Assembly: GCA_947165685.1 (NCBI GenBank)
Contig: CAMVBK010000013.1
Span: 1 to 64,000, forward strand
Reading direction: 5' to 3'
Length of the DNA stretch: 64,000 nucleotides
Source: F23-D06 sp947165685
GTDB taxonomy: Bacteria > Bacteroidota > Bacteroidia > Bacteroidales > WCHB1-69
Position 1 is the first letter of the stretch. Every line of letters starts with the position of its first letter. Both the position numbers and the translations under genes were made by a program. Under the pieces are notes generated by a model. It did no database searches, had not been told where the DNA came from, and saw nothing but the letters and a program-made list of their open reading frames with translations. Of the stretch, positions 55,521 to 64,000 are shown in pieces.

Positions 55521-58247
55521 TTATGCTCTTGACTCTTTGATAGCTGCCTGGGCGGCGGCCAAGCGGGCCACGGGCACGCGGAACGGGGAGCAGGAGACAT
55601 AGTTCATACCAGCCTTATAGAAGAACTCGGCAGCCGTCGGGTCACCACCGTGCTCACCACAGACACCGCACTTGAGGTTGGGACGGGTGGAACGGCCGCG
55701 CTGGATGCCGGTCTGCACCAGTTCGCCCACGCACTCGCGGTCGAAGGAGTTGAACGGGTCAGCGGGGATGATCTTCTCGTCCACGTATGTCTTCACGATG
55801 GCGTTCACGTCGTCGCGGGAGAAGCCGAAGGTCATCTGCGTCAGGTCGTTGGTGCCGAAGCTGAAGAACTCGGCCACCTCGGCGATCTGGTTGGCGACCA
55901 GTGCGGCGCGCGGGATCTCGATCATGGTGCCGAACTTGTATTCGAACGTAATGCCGTAGGCTTTCTCTACCTCTTCCTTCACCTCCGTGGCGATGGCCTT
56001 CTGGTGGCGCAGCTCGGCGGCGTTGATGGTCAGCGGGACCATGATTTCGAGCATCGGGTGCAGGCCTTCCTTCATCAACTCAACGGTGGCGCTGAACAAG
56101 GCGCGGAACTGCACGCGGGTGATTTCGGGATAGATGATGCCGAGACGCACGCCGCGGAGACCCATCATCGGGTTCACCTCGTGAAGCGACTCCACGCGCT
56201 TCTTCACATCCTCGTAGCTGATGCCGAGACGCTGGGCGGCCTCTTTCATCTTGGCCTCACCCTGCGGAGCGAACTCGTGCAACGGGGGATCCATCAGGCG
56301 GAAAGTCAGCGGTTTGCCGTCCATCACCTTGAGGGTGCCCTTGGCGGCATCCTTGATATAGGGTTCCAGCTCGTCGAGGGCGGCGACGCGCTCCTCGCGG
56401 GTATTGGCCAGAATCATGTTACGCAGTTTCTCCAACGGTTTCTCGCTGTTCTCGCCGTAGAACATGTGCTCGATGCGGAACAGGCCAATGCCCTCGGCAC
56501 CGAAGTCGATGGCCGTCTGTGCATCGGCGGGGTTGTCGGCGTTGGTGCGGACACCCATCTTGCGATATTTGTCAACCAACTTCATAAACTCTTGGAAAAG
56601 AGGATTTTCCGTAGCGTCAATCATCTTCACTTCCTCGGCATAGACCCAGCCCTTGGAGCCGTTCAAGCTCAGCAGGTCGCCTTCCTTGAAAGTCTTGTCG
56701 CCGATGGTGAGCGTGCGGGCCGACATGTCGATCTTCAGGGCGTCGCAGCCCACGATGCAGCACTTGCCCCAGCCACGGGCCACGAGAGCGGCGTGGGAGG
56801 TCATACCGCCGCGGGCGGTCAGGATGCCGGTGGCGGCACGCATACCCTCCACGTCTTCGGGATTAGTCTCCTCACGGACGAGGATGTTCTTGATTTTCTG
56901 GGCAGTATAGGCCTTGGAGACCTCGCTGTCGAAGGCAATCACGCCGACGGCGCCGCCAGGACCTGCGGGCAGCCCCTTCGCGATGACGGTGTGCTTTTTC
57001 TCGTCAGCAGAATCCAGAATCGGGTGCAGCAGCTCGTCGAGCTGGGCGGGAGCCATGCGCATCACCACCTCCTGCTCGTCGATGAGGCCTTCATGCAGCA
57101 TGTCGAGGGCCATGGTCAGAGCAGCCACGCCGGTGCGCTTGCCTACACGGCACTGCAACATATACAGCTTGCCGTCCTGGATGGTGAACTCGATGTCAAG
57201 CATGTCGTGGTAGTTTTTCTCAAGGATTTCGCGGATGTCGCAAAGTTCCTTATAAGTGGTGGGCATCAGCTCCTGCATAGACTGCATGTGCTTGTTCTGC
57301 TCGTTCTTGGTCTCGTCGTTGAGAGGGTTGGGAGTGCGGATACCAGCCACAACGTCCTCGCCCTGGGCGTTGATCAGCCACTCGCCGTAGAATTGGTTGT
57401 CGCCAGTGGCGGGGTTGCGGGTGAAAGCCACGCCAGTGGCGGAATTGTCGCCCATGTTACCGAACACCATGGCCTGCACGTTCACGGCCGTGCCCCAGTC
57501 ATCGGGAATGCCTTCGATGCGGCGGTAGGAGATGGCCTTCTTGCCGTTCCAGCTCTTGAACACGGCTTTGATGCCGCCTTCCATCTGCGCTCTGGCATCA
57601 TCCGGGAACTCGGTGCCGAGGACTTCTTTCACCTTGGCCTTGAAATTTTCGGCCAAAGTTTTGAGCTCGTCAGCGGTAATCTCGGTGTCGCTCTTATATC
57701 CCTTGGCGGCTTTGAATGCGTCAAGCATGTCATCCAGTTGTTTGCGGATACCTCTGCCGTCGGCGGGTTCAATGCCCTCGGACTTCTCCATCACCACATC
57801 GGCATACATCATGATGAGGCGACGGTAGGAGTCATAGACGAAGCGGGGGTTGTTGGTCTTCTTGATCAGGCCAGGGATGGTCTTGGAGCTCAGACCGATG
57901 TTGAGCACCGTGTCCATCATGCCGGGCATGGAGCTGCGGGCGCCGGAGCGACAGGAGACCAGCAAGGGGTTCTCGGCGTCGTCGTATTTCAGGCCCATGA
58001 TGTTCTCCACGTTCTTCATGCCGGCCCAGACCTCATCCATCAGGCCTTCGGGGAGCTGGCAGTTGTTCGCATAATATGCGGTGCAACAGTCCGTGGTAAT
58101 GGTCAGACCCGCCGGGACAGGCAGTCCCAGCAGACACATTTCGGCTAAGTTGGCGCCTTTACCGCCCAACAGGTTCTTCATGTCCGCCTTACCTTCGGCC
58201 GTCTTTCCGCCAAAAGTATAGACATACTTCACATCATTCTTTGTCAT
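55521..58247 (-). CDS. ppdK: Pyruvate, phosphate dikinase
   Basis: Interconverts pyruvate, ATP and phosphate with PEP, AMP and pyrophosphate. 908 aa from ATG 58247; an in-frame TTG lies six bases earlier. The N-terminal ATP-grasp domain begins with KNLLGGKGANLAEM. The swivelling domain has the phospho-His in ARGGMTSHAALVARGWGKCC (His near residue 485). The C-terminal TIM barrel has GLRGVRLGI and the catalytic Cys in KCGVCGEHGGDP. The TSHAA-GWGKCC form distinguishes PPDK from PEP synthase. Single gene. Confidence 0.97.
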   Translation of the reverse strand: MTKNDVKYVYTFGGKTAEGKADMKNLLGGKGANLAEMCLLGLPVPAGLTITTDCCTAYYANNCQLPEGLMDEVWAGMKNVENIMGLKYDDAENPLLVSCRSGARSSMPGMMDTVLNIGLSSKTIPGLIKKTNNPRFVYDSYRRLIMMYADVVMEKSEGIEPADGRGIRKQLDDMLDAFKAAKGYKSDTEITADELKTLAENFKAKVKEVLGTEFPDDARAQMEGGIKAVFKSWNGKKAISYRRIEGIPDDWGTAVNVQAMVFGNMGDNSATGVAFTRNPATGDNQFYGEWLINAQGEDVVAGIRTPNPLNDETKNEQNKHMQSMQELMPTTYKELCDIREILEKNYHDMLDIEFTIQDGKLYMLQCRVGKRTGVAALTMALDMLHEGLIDEQEVVMRMAPAQLDELLHPILDSADEKKHTVIAKGLPAGPGGAVGVIAFDSEVSKAYTAQKIKNILVREETNPEDVEGMRAATGILTARGGMTSHAALVARGWGKCCIVGCDALKIDMSARTLTIGDKTFKEGDLLSLNGSKGWVYAEEVKMIDATENPLFQEFMKLVDKYRKMGVRTNADNPADAQTAIDFGAEGIGLFRIEHMFYGENSEKPLEKLRNMILANTREERVAALDELEPYIKDAAKGTLKVMDGKPLTFRLMDPPLHEFAPQGEAKMKEAAQRLGISYEDVKKRVESLHEVNPMMGLRGVRLGIIYPEITRVQFRALFSATVELMKEGLHPMLEIMVPLTINAAELRHQKAIATEVKEEVEKAYGITFEYKFGTMIEIPRAALVANQIAEVAEFFSFGTNDLTQMTFGFSRDDVNAIVKTYVDEKIIPADPFNSFDRECVGELVQTGIQRGRSTRPNLKCGVCGEHGGDPTAAEFFYKAGMNYVSCSPFRVPVARLAAAQAAIKESRA

Positions 58248-58291
58248 TTTCAAACAGTTTTGAACAAAAATAAAATTCTAAAATTCGGCCG

Positions 58292-58299
58292 CGAAGATA
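58292..58299 (-). promoter_or_regulatory. Variant -7 box (ppdK)
   Basis: CGAAGATA on the plus strand is TATCTTCG on the minus strand, preceded by TTTTTTG. It is one mismatch from TAnnTTTG, the same variant as at 22044. Confidence 0.5.
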
Positions 58300-58382
58300 C
58301 AAAAAATATGGGCACAAATCCAAAGGGACTTGTTTTTTCATGAAACAAATCGGGAGATGCGCATTGGGACGCCCCCACTCCG

Positions 58383-58640
58383 TTATTCATCGCGGAGGCG
58401 GCAGACCGACAAACCGGAACCGACAGCATCAACGTAACGAAAATCGAAGACGCTACGGGCGAATAATTTAAGGTAATGGGAAGCCTTTGACCTGTCCGCC
58501 ATGAAAGGCCACAAATTCTTTTCGGAACCCGCCGCACTCACCTAAAGGCTCACGATTGTCGTACCTTCGAGTGGGTTCGGGCCATTTTGCGACAAACCTA
58601 TCGGCGAACCCTGAGGCAGGTCAACACCCGTGGCACTTTT
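58383..58640 (-). pseudogene. Decayed 3' gene fragment, family uncertain
   Basis: One minus-strand frame reads GVDLPQGSPIGLSQNGPNPL, hits a TAG, then continues VSAAGSEKNLWPFMADRSKA and ends in SGLSVCRLRDE. The ending resembles the SVRCLRNE end of FISUMP-type domains, but only weakly. The remaining 58641-58990 holds AT-rich sequence in which I see nothing further. Confidence 0.25.
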
Positions 58641-58990
58641 ATTACTCAGCTTTTGTCTTTTCTAGTTTACAAAGCGGTATTTTATTAATTATCAACTTGT
58701 TATATTTCGATATATTTCTGGTTGCGTGACTTGTTCGTAGCTATTTAGTCCAAAAGAGTCCGATTGGGAAATGGGTGAAAGAGTACTGAACAGGCTGTGT
58801 GCGGGAATTTCGAGGTGGAGCAGAAAGGCAATGGCAGTATTTTGCGAAGAAAAGTTTGAAATTATGCGAAAACAGGAGATAGACGATGGTCAAATCCAGT
58901 ATTCGGAAGATGACTGCGAAAAACCAAAATGCTGATTATCAATAAATTATAAAAACAACATAATATCTTGACTTTTCCCCATTTTTGTTT

Positions 58991-58998
58991 TATCTTTG
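58991..58998 (+). promoter_or_regulatory. Bacteroidota -7 box (transposase gene)
   Basis: TATCTTTG followed by CACG, 38 bases before the transposase ATG. Confidence 0.6.
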
Positions 58999-59036
58999 CA
59001 CGTGACAAAATATTCGTTCTATTAAAAACTTTGAAA

Positions 59037-59939
59037 ATGAAAAACAAACCCTTATCCAAGTTCAGGACTCTCACCGCCCTGACCAAGCATTTCTCAAACG
59101 AACAAAAGTGCATCGACTTCCTTGCCGAGCAACGATGGCACGGACATCCCTTCTGCCCCTACTGCGGATGTCACACTGTCTATCACCGCAAAGACGGTCG
59201 ATATGCCTGCAAGGAGTGCAAGAACACCTTCTCCGTCCTCGTTGGCACCGTATTCCAAAACACCAAAATCAAACTCCTTCAATGGTTCCAGGCCATATAT
59301 CTATTTGTCAACAACAAACAGGGCATATCCTCCGCGCAACTCGCGCGTGAAATCGAGGTGGCGCAAAGCACCGCATGGCACATACTTCATAAAATTCGGA
59401 TCCTGCTTCGTGAGGATGACGACAATTTTCCAGATATAGTGCCAGGGGAGAAAGTAAACGTGGTCGAAGGAACCAGCAGGCCACTGGTCATCCGTCAGCT
59501 GACAGAACCGTTGAACCTGCACCCTAAAATTCTACCGTTCGTAAAGCCCGAAAGTAGAATCTTCACCGATGACTATGTTTGCTACCAGACCTTGGAGGAG
59601 AGCGAACAAGAAAAGTACCATGTGGAGGAGCCGCACGGCATAAGACGGGATTCTAAGACAAAAAGCATTGTTAAACAAGGAATTGCAAATGGTCTATGGC
59701 TACAAGTGAAACGCATGGTAGCAGGCATCTACCACTTTGTATCCGCCGCCATGTTCCACCGATACGTCTATGAGGCATTGTTCCGACGTAGGAACTGCCG
59801 CTGCAACAACACCCAGCGATTCGAGCGGACGATAGAACGCGTCGGCCAGGTGATACCATATTATGTAATCAGTCCAGAGCAAGGCAAAATACCTAGCCCC
59901 CCGCCCTTCCAGAACAGCAAATACACAGCAAATTTTTAA
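59037..59939 (+). pseudogene. IS1595-type transposase, catalytically degenerate
   Basis: 300 aa from ATG 59037. The zinc ribbon is intact (CPYCGCH with CKECKNTF, about 38-65), followed by the helix-turn-helix QGISSAQLAREIEVAQSTAW. In active relatives the next segment is EVDETxxGGK with the first catalytic Asp; here it is replaced by unrelated sequence (VPGEKVNVVEGTSRP). The second Asp is kept (RIFTDDYVCYQTL). Where relatives have IEGFW with the catalytic Glu, this protein has IANGLW. The frame is open, but the enzyme should be inactive. I see no terminal inverted repeats. Confidence 0.72.
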
Positions 59940-60177
59940 CTATAATTTCCAAACAGAGGACATTGGGTTAAGGGGGCGAACAGTCAACTTCCATATACTG
60001 GAAACAGGACTCCAAAAACTTCTTAACGAAGAATACCAAACCACCTTTACAAGACACCTACAGCCCCCTCCTGTGGACGAATCACTCGAACAACAAACGA
60101 GCAAAAGGATTTATTTGAAACAACAAACAAAAAAAGAAACAACAAACAAAAAAAATAGTATTTTTGCCGACTTATAG
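59940..60177 (+). other. Open stretch after the transposase, possible gene remnant
   Basis: A frame different from the transposase is open from inside its 3' end to a TAG at 60175-60177 and reads GLRGRTVNFHILETGLQKLL, then Lys/Thr-rich residues. I do not recognise it. A direct repeat of AACAACAAACAAAAAAA type spans about 60120-60156. Confidence 0.2.
60159..60166 (+). promoter_or_regulatory. Bacteroidota -7 box (GH3 gene)
   Basis: TATTTTTG followed by CCG, 47 bases before ATG 60214 and directly after an A-rich repeat. Confidence 0.6.
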
Positions 60178-60213
60178 TAAAGCTGATTAAATGTATTCAT
60201 CCGAGCGCTTTTT

Positions 60214-62067
60214 ATGAAGCATAAACTACACTACCCGATATTGACCAACTTCCTGCTGATGGTGGCGGGAGGCATACAGTCCATTCGCCTGCGCTTGGCC
60301 TCGCGCCGGCCGCGCCTGGCTTCGGAAAACACGCTGCGAGACATCCTGAAAATCAGCAAGGATACGGACTACGGTCGCGAGCACCATTTCGACCGGATCA
60401 TCGCGGCCCCGAACGACGACGAGCTCTTCGACCTCTACCAACATCTGGTGCCCGCCAACGACTTCGAGGCTCTCCGACCGTACGTGGAACGCCACAAGAA
60501 CGGCGAACGCAATGTGCTGTTCCCTGGCAGCCCCTACATGTACGCCACCACCTCCGGCACCACCTCGAAACCCAAGTGGGTGCCCATGACCCGCAAGTAC
60601 CTGAAGGATGTCTATGGCAAAATGTCGCACGTCTGGCTCTGGAACTTCATCAAGCACCGCCGCTACGCCCTGGCAGGACACATCTTCCCCATCGTGGGCA
60701 AGGAATGCGAAGGCTACGCCCCCGACGGCACCATCTACGGATCGGTGAGCGGCGTGCTGGTGCGCGACATCCCGGCCATCATCAAACGACGATACACCGC
60801 TCCCGCCAGCGTGATGTCCATCGAGGACTACGCCGCCCGCAACTACACCCTCATGCGCTTAGCCGTGCAACATTGGGACGTCACCCTTTGGGCCACCGCA
60901 AACCCCTCCACCATACTGGAACTGCAGCGCGCCGTCGATGAAAACCTCGACACGCTCATCGACGACATCGAGAAGGGCACGCTCTCCGACAGCTTCAACA
61001 TCAGCTCCGAAATCCGGGAAGAGTTGCGCAACTACATGCGGCCCAACCCCAAGCGCGCTGCCGAACTCCGGCAAATCCGAGACGAGAACAACGGGCGCAT
61101 CCTGCCCAAACAGTACTGGCCCAAACTGCAGATCCTCAGCACCTGGAAATGCGGCAACACCAAGGTGTATATGGACAAGTACCTCTACTACTTCGACTTG
61201 GAACAAACTTTCTATCAAGAACTTGGCTACATCGCCACCGAGTGCCGGTTCGGATTCGCTCTCGACGACACCGTCGAGTCTGTGATGTTCCCGCACCTCC
61301 ACTACTACGAATTTGTGGCCGAGGAGGAACTCGACACGCCCCGCAAGCACTTCCTGCAACTCGACCAACTCGAACTTGGCAAACGCTACTGTGCCTACGT
61401 CACCACCTACTCCGGCCTCTTCCGCTACAACATGAACGACCTCATCGAGGTGGGCGGCAAATACGAGAAGACCCCAACCATCCACATGGTGAGCAAGGTC
61501 AACGGCATCGTGTCGCTCACCGGCGAAAAGCTCTACGAACCGCAGTTCATCGAGGCCGTGAAGCAGACCGAGGAACAGACCGGCATCACGACCACCTTCT
61601 TCGTGGGCTTCGCCGACGTGAACGAGTCGGTCTATCACTTCTACTTCGAGTTCGAAGACCCGGAAACCACGCAGGAGACCGCAGAGGCGTTCGCACGGGA
61701 GGTGGACACGCGGCTCCGCGCCATCAACATCGAGTACGATTCCAAACGGGCCAGCTTCCGTCTCCACGACCCCATCGCGCACCGGCTCATCAACAACGCC
61801 TACGCCCGCTTCAAGGCCGCCTGCTTGGAGGAAGGCATGCGCGACGGACAGTTCAAGTTCAACCAGCTGATGCAAGACGAAGGGCGCCGCGGCAAATTCC
61901 AGGTGCTGGTGCTCGGCGACATGCTCTCCGAGGTGCGAAGCACCGTCATCAACCGCCGCGCCGAACGCGAAGAACGCATGAAAGAACGCATGCAACGTAT
62001 CGAGGAGCGGCGGCTCGAACGCCTCCAACGACGGTCGCAGCGAAAAAACCATCCTAAAGCTTCCTGA
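60214..62067 (+). CDS. GH3-family acyl-adenylating protein
   Basis: 617 aa. Plant GH3 enzymes join amino acids to hormone acids through an acyl-adenylate; bacterial relatives have mostly unknown substrates. The ATP/AMP motif is TTSGTTSKPKWVPMT (about 112-126). EYATECRFG-like YIATECRFGFALDD and YRYNMNDLIEVGG-like FRYNMNDLIEVGGKYEKTP follow, as does the GEKLYEPQFIEAV lid region. The last 35 residues form a very basic Arg/Glu/Gln helix (RMKERMQRIEERRLERLQRR) that ordinary GH3 proteins lack. Single gene with its own promoter and a terminator. Confidence 0.85.
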   Translation: MKHKLHYPILTNFLLMVAGGIQSIRLRLASRRPRLASENTLRDILKISKDTDYGREHHFDRIIAAPNDDELFDLYQHLVPANDFEALRPYVERHKNGERNVLFPGSPYMYATTSGTTSKPKWVPMTRKYLKDVYGKMSHVWLWNFIKHRRYALAGHIFPIVGKECEGYAPDGTIYGSVSGVLVRDIPAIIKRRYTAPASVMSIEDYAARNYTLMRLAVQHWDVTLWATANPSTILELQRAVDENLDTLIDDIEKGTLSDSFNISSEIREELRNYMRPNPKRAAELRQIRDENNGRILPKQYWPKLQILSTWKCGNTKVYMDKYLYYFDLEQTFYQELGYIATECRFGFALDDTVESVMFPHLHYYEFVAEEELDTPRKHFLQLDQLELGKRYCAYVTTYSGLFRYNMNDLIEVGGKYEKTPTIHMVSKVNGIVSLTGEKLYEPQFIEAVKQTEEQTGITTTFFVGFADVNESVYHFYFEFEDPETTQETAEAFAREVDTRLRAINIEYDSKRASFRLHDPIAHRLINNAYARFKAACLEEGMRDGQFKFNQLMQDEGRRGKFQVLVLGDMLSEVRSTVINRRAEREERMKERMQRIEERRLERLQRRSQRKNHPKAS

Positions 62068-62127
62068 GCGCCGACCGGGAAACGTGCAAACGTGCCCGGC
62101 CACGGCTATTTACCACTTTTTATCAAC

Positions 62128-62153
62128 AACGGCCTTTGCTGCCGTTTTTTTTT
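62128..62153 (+). terminator. GH3 terminator fused to the next promoter
   Basis: AACGGC (62128-62133) pairs with GCCGTT (62141-62146) and runs into nine T. The next -7 box starts two bases after the T-run. Confidence 0.8.
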
Positions 62154-62154
62154 G

Positions 62155-62162
62155 TATGTTTG
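62155..62162 (+). promoter_or_regulatory. Bacteroidota -7 box (outer-membrane protein gene)
   Basis: TATGTTTG followed by CCG, 49 bases before ATG 62212. Confidence 0.6.
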
Positions 62163-62211
62163 CCGTCTTATATTCAACGAATAATTTATATAGGAATAAA
62201 ACAACAACTAT

Positions 62212-64000
62212 ATGCAAAAAGCCCTACTTCTGACCGTTTTGACCCTTTTCCTCTGCCACGGAGCCTTCGCGCAGGACACCCCCAAGGAGAAGAAAAACAA
62301 GAAAAAAACGCAAAAGGAGGCCTCCACCACCGGAGACACCCCCGACGAGAGCACTTACGTGGTGAACGAGGATTCGGACGACGACGACCTCGACAACGGC
62401 AGCGCTCAATACGTGCCGAGCCTGCTGCACAGCAGCACGGACGTCTATACCAACAACACCGCCTACACCTTCAGCATCGCCTATTTCCGGGCGCGGGGCT
62501 ATGACAACCGCTACCAAGGCGTCTTCGCCAACGGCTTCGAAATGAACAACATGGTGACGGGCCGCGCGAACTTCTCGCAGTGGGGCGGCCTGAACAACAT
62601 CTTCCGCTACCCCGAGACGGTGAGCGGACTGAACATGGCCACCTTCGACTTCGGCGACATCGGCGGGAGCAGCAACTACAACCTGCGGGCCAGCAACTTC
62701 CGCAAGCAGCTGCGCGCCTCCTACTCGCTGACGAACCGCACCTACAACAACCGCCTGATGCTCACCTACAGCTCCGGCCTGCTCTCCAACGGCTGGGCCT
62801 TCACGGCCTCCGCCTCGGCCCGCTTCGGTAACGCCATCTCCTACGTGGACGGCACCTCCTACAACGGGTTCTCCGGCTTCGTGGCGGCAGAGAAGAAAAT
62901 CAACACCGAACACTGGCTTAACCTCGCGGCCTTCGCCTCCTACATCCAGCGCGGCATGCAGTCCAACGCCGTGCAAGAGGTCTATGACCTGCTCGACAAC
63001 CACTACTACAACGCCAACTGGGGCTGGTACCAGGGCAAGCAGCGCAACGCCCGCATCCGCACCCAGTGCGAGCCCACCTTCCTGCTCACCCACAACTTCA
63101 CCCCCGCGAACAACAAGCTCAGCGTGCAGACCTCCGCGCTCCTCGCCTTCGGCTTCAACAACACCACCTCCCTGAACTGGTACGATGCCCAGGACCCGCG
63201 CCCCGACTACTACCGCTACCTGCCGAGCTATCAGATCGACAACGGCGACACCTCGCAAGCCTACTACGACGTGCTCGCCCTTTGGCAGAACAACGACCAG
63301 CGCTACACCCAGATCAACTGGGACAACCTCTACCGCGTGAACCAGACGGCCGCCCTGCAGGGCAAGCGCGCACAGTACATGGTGGAGAACCGCCGCTACG
63401 ACGAACTCACAGGCGGGGTCAGCACCAACCTGAACTGGACCATCAACGAGCACTGGAAACTCTATGCCGGCGCATCCGTACAGCACATGAAACAACACAA
63501 CTACAAGACCATCAACGACCTGCTCGGCGGAGCCTACTGGATCGACATCGACAAGTTCTCCGAAGGGGAGTTCCCCGCCGACCAAAACGTGCAATACAAC
63601 GACCTCAACCATATCGGCGACACACTCCACGAAGGCGACGTGTTCGGCTACGACTACGACTACCATGTCTTCCGCCAAAAGCTTTGGGGCACAATCAAGG
63701 CCACCTACAACCACTGGGACTTCTACTTCGCCCTGCAGGTCGGTACCTCGCAGCTGTGGCGCGACGGCCACATGCGGAACGGCCGCTTCCCCGACGAATC
63801 CTACGGGCCATCCGCCAAGAGAACCTATATGGACAACGGCGCGAGAGCGGGCGTGACCTACAAGATCAACGGACGCAACTACATTGTCCTCAACGGTTTG
63901 GGCGAGACCAAATCGCCGAATATCCTCAACTCGTTCCTCTCCCCCCGCATCAACAACAAATTCGTCAATAACCTGACCTACGAAACGGTCTTCTCGGGCG
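62212..64000 (+). CDS. TonB-dependent-receptor-like outer-membrane protein, partial
   Basis: The gene runs off the window; 596 codons are visible from ATG 62212. A signal peptide (MQKALLLTVLTLFLCHGAFA) is followed by a Lys-rich then Asp/Glu-rich linker (about 24-60), a plug-like region with YFRARGYDNRYQGVFANGFEM, and aromatic-rich alternating strands typical of a beta-barrel. No carboxypeptidase-like N-terminal domain is present. The ligand is unknown, and no SusD-like gene is visible in the window. Confidence 0.78.
   Translation, partial: MQKALLLTVLTLFLCHGAFAQDTPKEKKNKKKTQKEASTTGDTPDESTYVVNEDSDDDDLDNGSAQYVPSLLHSSTDVYTNNTAYTFSIAYFRARGYDNRYQGVFANGFEMNNMVTGRANFSQWGGLNNIFRYPETVSGLNMATFDFGDIGGSSNYNLRASNFRKQLRASYSLTNRTYNNRLMLTYSSGLLSNGWAFTASASARFGNAISYVDGTSYNGFSGFVAAEKKINTEHWLNLAAFASYIQRGMQSNAVQEVYDLLDNHYYNANWGWYQGKQRNARIRTQCEPTFLLTHNFTPANNKLSVQTSALLAFGFNNTTSLNWYDAQDPRPDYYRYLPSYQIDNGDTSQAYYDVLALWQNNDQRYTQINWDNLYRVNQTAALQGKRAQYMVENRRYDELTGGVSTNLNWTINEHWKLYAGASVQHMKQHNYKTINDLLGGAYWIDIDKFSEGEFPADQNVQYNDLNHIGDTLHEGDVFGYDYDYHVFRQKLWGTIKATYNHWDFYFALQVGTSQLWRDGHMRNGRFPDESYGPSAKRTYMDNGARAGVTYKINGRNYIVLNGLGETKSPNILNSFLSPRINNKFVNNLTYETVFSG

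Noticed and set aside
55650..58148. 832-codon open frame antisense to ppdK
   Set aside because: His/Leu/Val-rich composition without motifs; ppdK on the other strand is full length with all catalytic motifs.
62224..63771. 515-codon open frame on the minus strand
   Set aside because: It is antisense to the outer-membrane protein gene. The plus strand has a signal peptide, promoter and barrel pattern; the minus frame is Val/Ala/Gly-rich, a by-product of high third-position GC.

Overview
The window looks like a chromosomal segment of a GC-rich member of the Bacteroidota (order Bacteroidales or a near relative). Four things point there: promoters of the TAnnTTTG type sit upstream of most genes; Shine-Dalgarno sequences are nearly absent; surface proteins carry Por/type IX secretion (T9SS) C-terminal signals; and FISUMP-repeat adhesins and UpxY-type antiterminators are present. 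I could not identify a genus.

Layout. 0.1-3.6 kb: an archaeal-type gatE-gatD pair. 3.6-4.4 kb: REP-like palindromes and two small unknown genes. 4.4-9.2 kb: ftsK, then a divergent exbB-exbD-tonB-like cluster. 9.4-18.6 kb: a giant alpha-2-macroglobulin, folC and an Omp85 barrel. 18.6-28.4 kb: mfd, a riboflavin-kinase/GNAT fusion, a leucine-rich-repeat protein, an AAA ATPase/nuclease-like protein, argF and a carboxyltransferase with an altered biotinyl domain. 28.4-38.0 kb: a DUF3782-like protein and a more AT-rich surface-protein locus bracketed by transposase relics. Its larger gene is interrupted by one in-frame stop. 38.0-53.8 kb: a leftward polysaccharide locus led by an UpxY-like antiterminator. 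It holds ugd, rmlA, a WbpP-type epimerase, a WbpO/TviB-type dehydrogenase, hicBA, wzx, a wzy candidate, an acetyltransferase, one GT4 glycosyltransferase and a full pglC-D-E-F-like bacillosamine set. 53.9-64.0 kb: an orphan histidine kinase, ppdK, a degenerate IS1595-type transposase, a GH3-family gene and the start of a TonB-receptor-like outer-membrane protein.

How the genes work together. The polysaccharide genes supply the first sugar (PglF/E/D make diacetylbacillosamine, PglC loads it on the lipid carrier), uronic-acid precursors (Ugd, WbpP plus WbpO), transfer (GT4), O-acetylation, flipping and probably polymerisation. Only one committed glycosyltransferase is present, so other transferases must lie elsewhere or the unit is short. 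ExbB/D/TonB would energise receptors such as the one starting at 62.2 kb.

The most distinctive structural feature is a set of short tandem arrays (7-, 8- or 9-bp units) confined to gene boundaries. They often contain the stop codon of one gene and run up to the start codon of the next. Two small inserted genes in the polysaccharide locus (a four-helix-bundle protein and a decayed GxxExxY protein) are each flanked by such sequences in inverted orientation.
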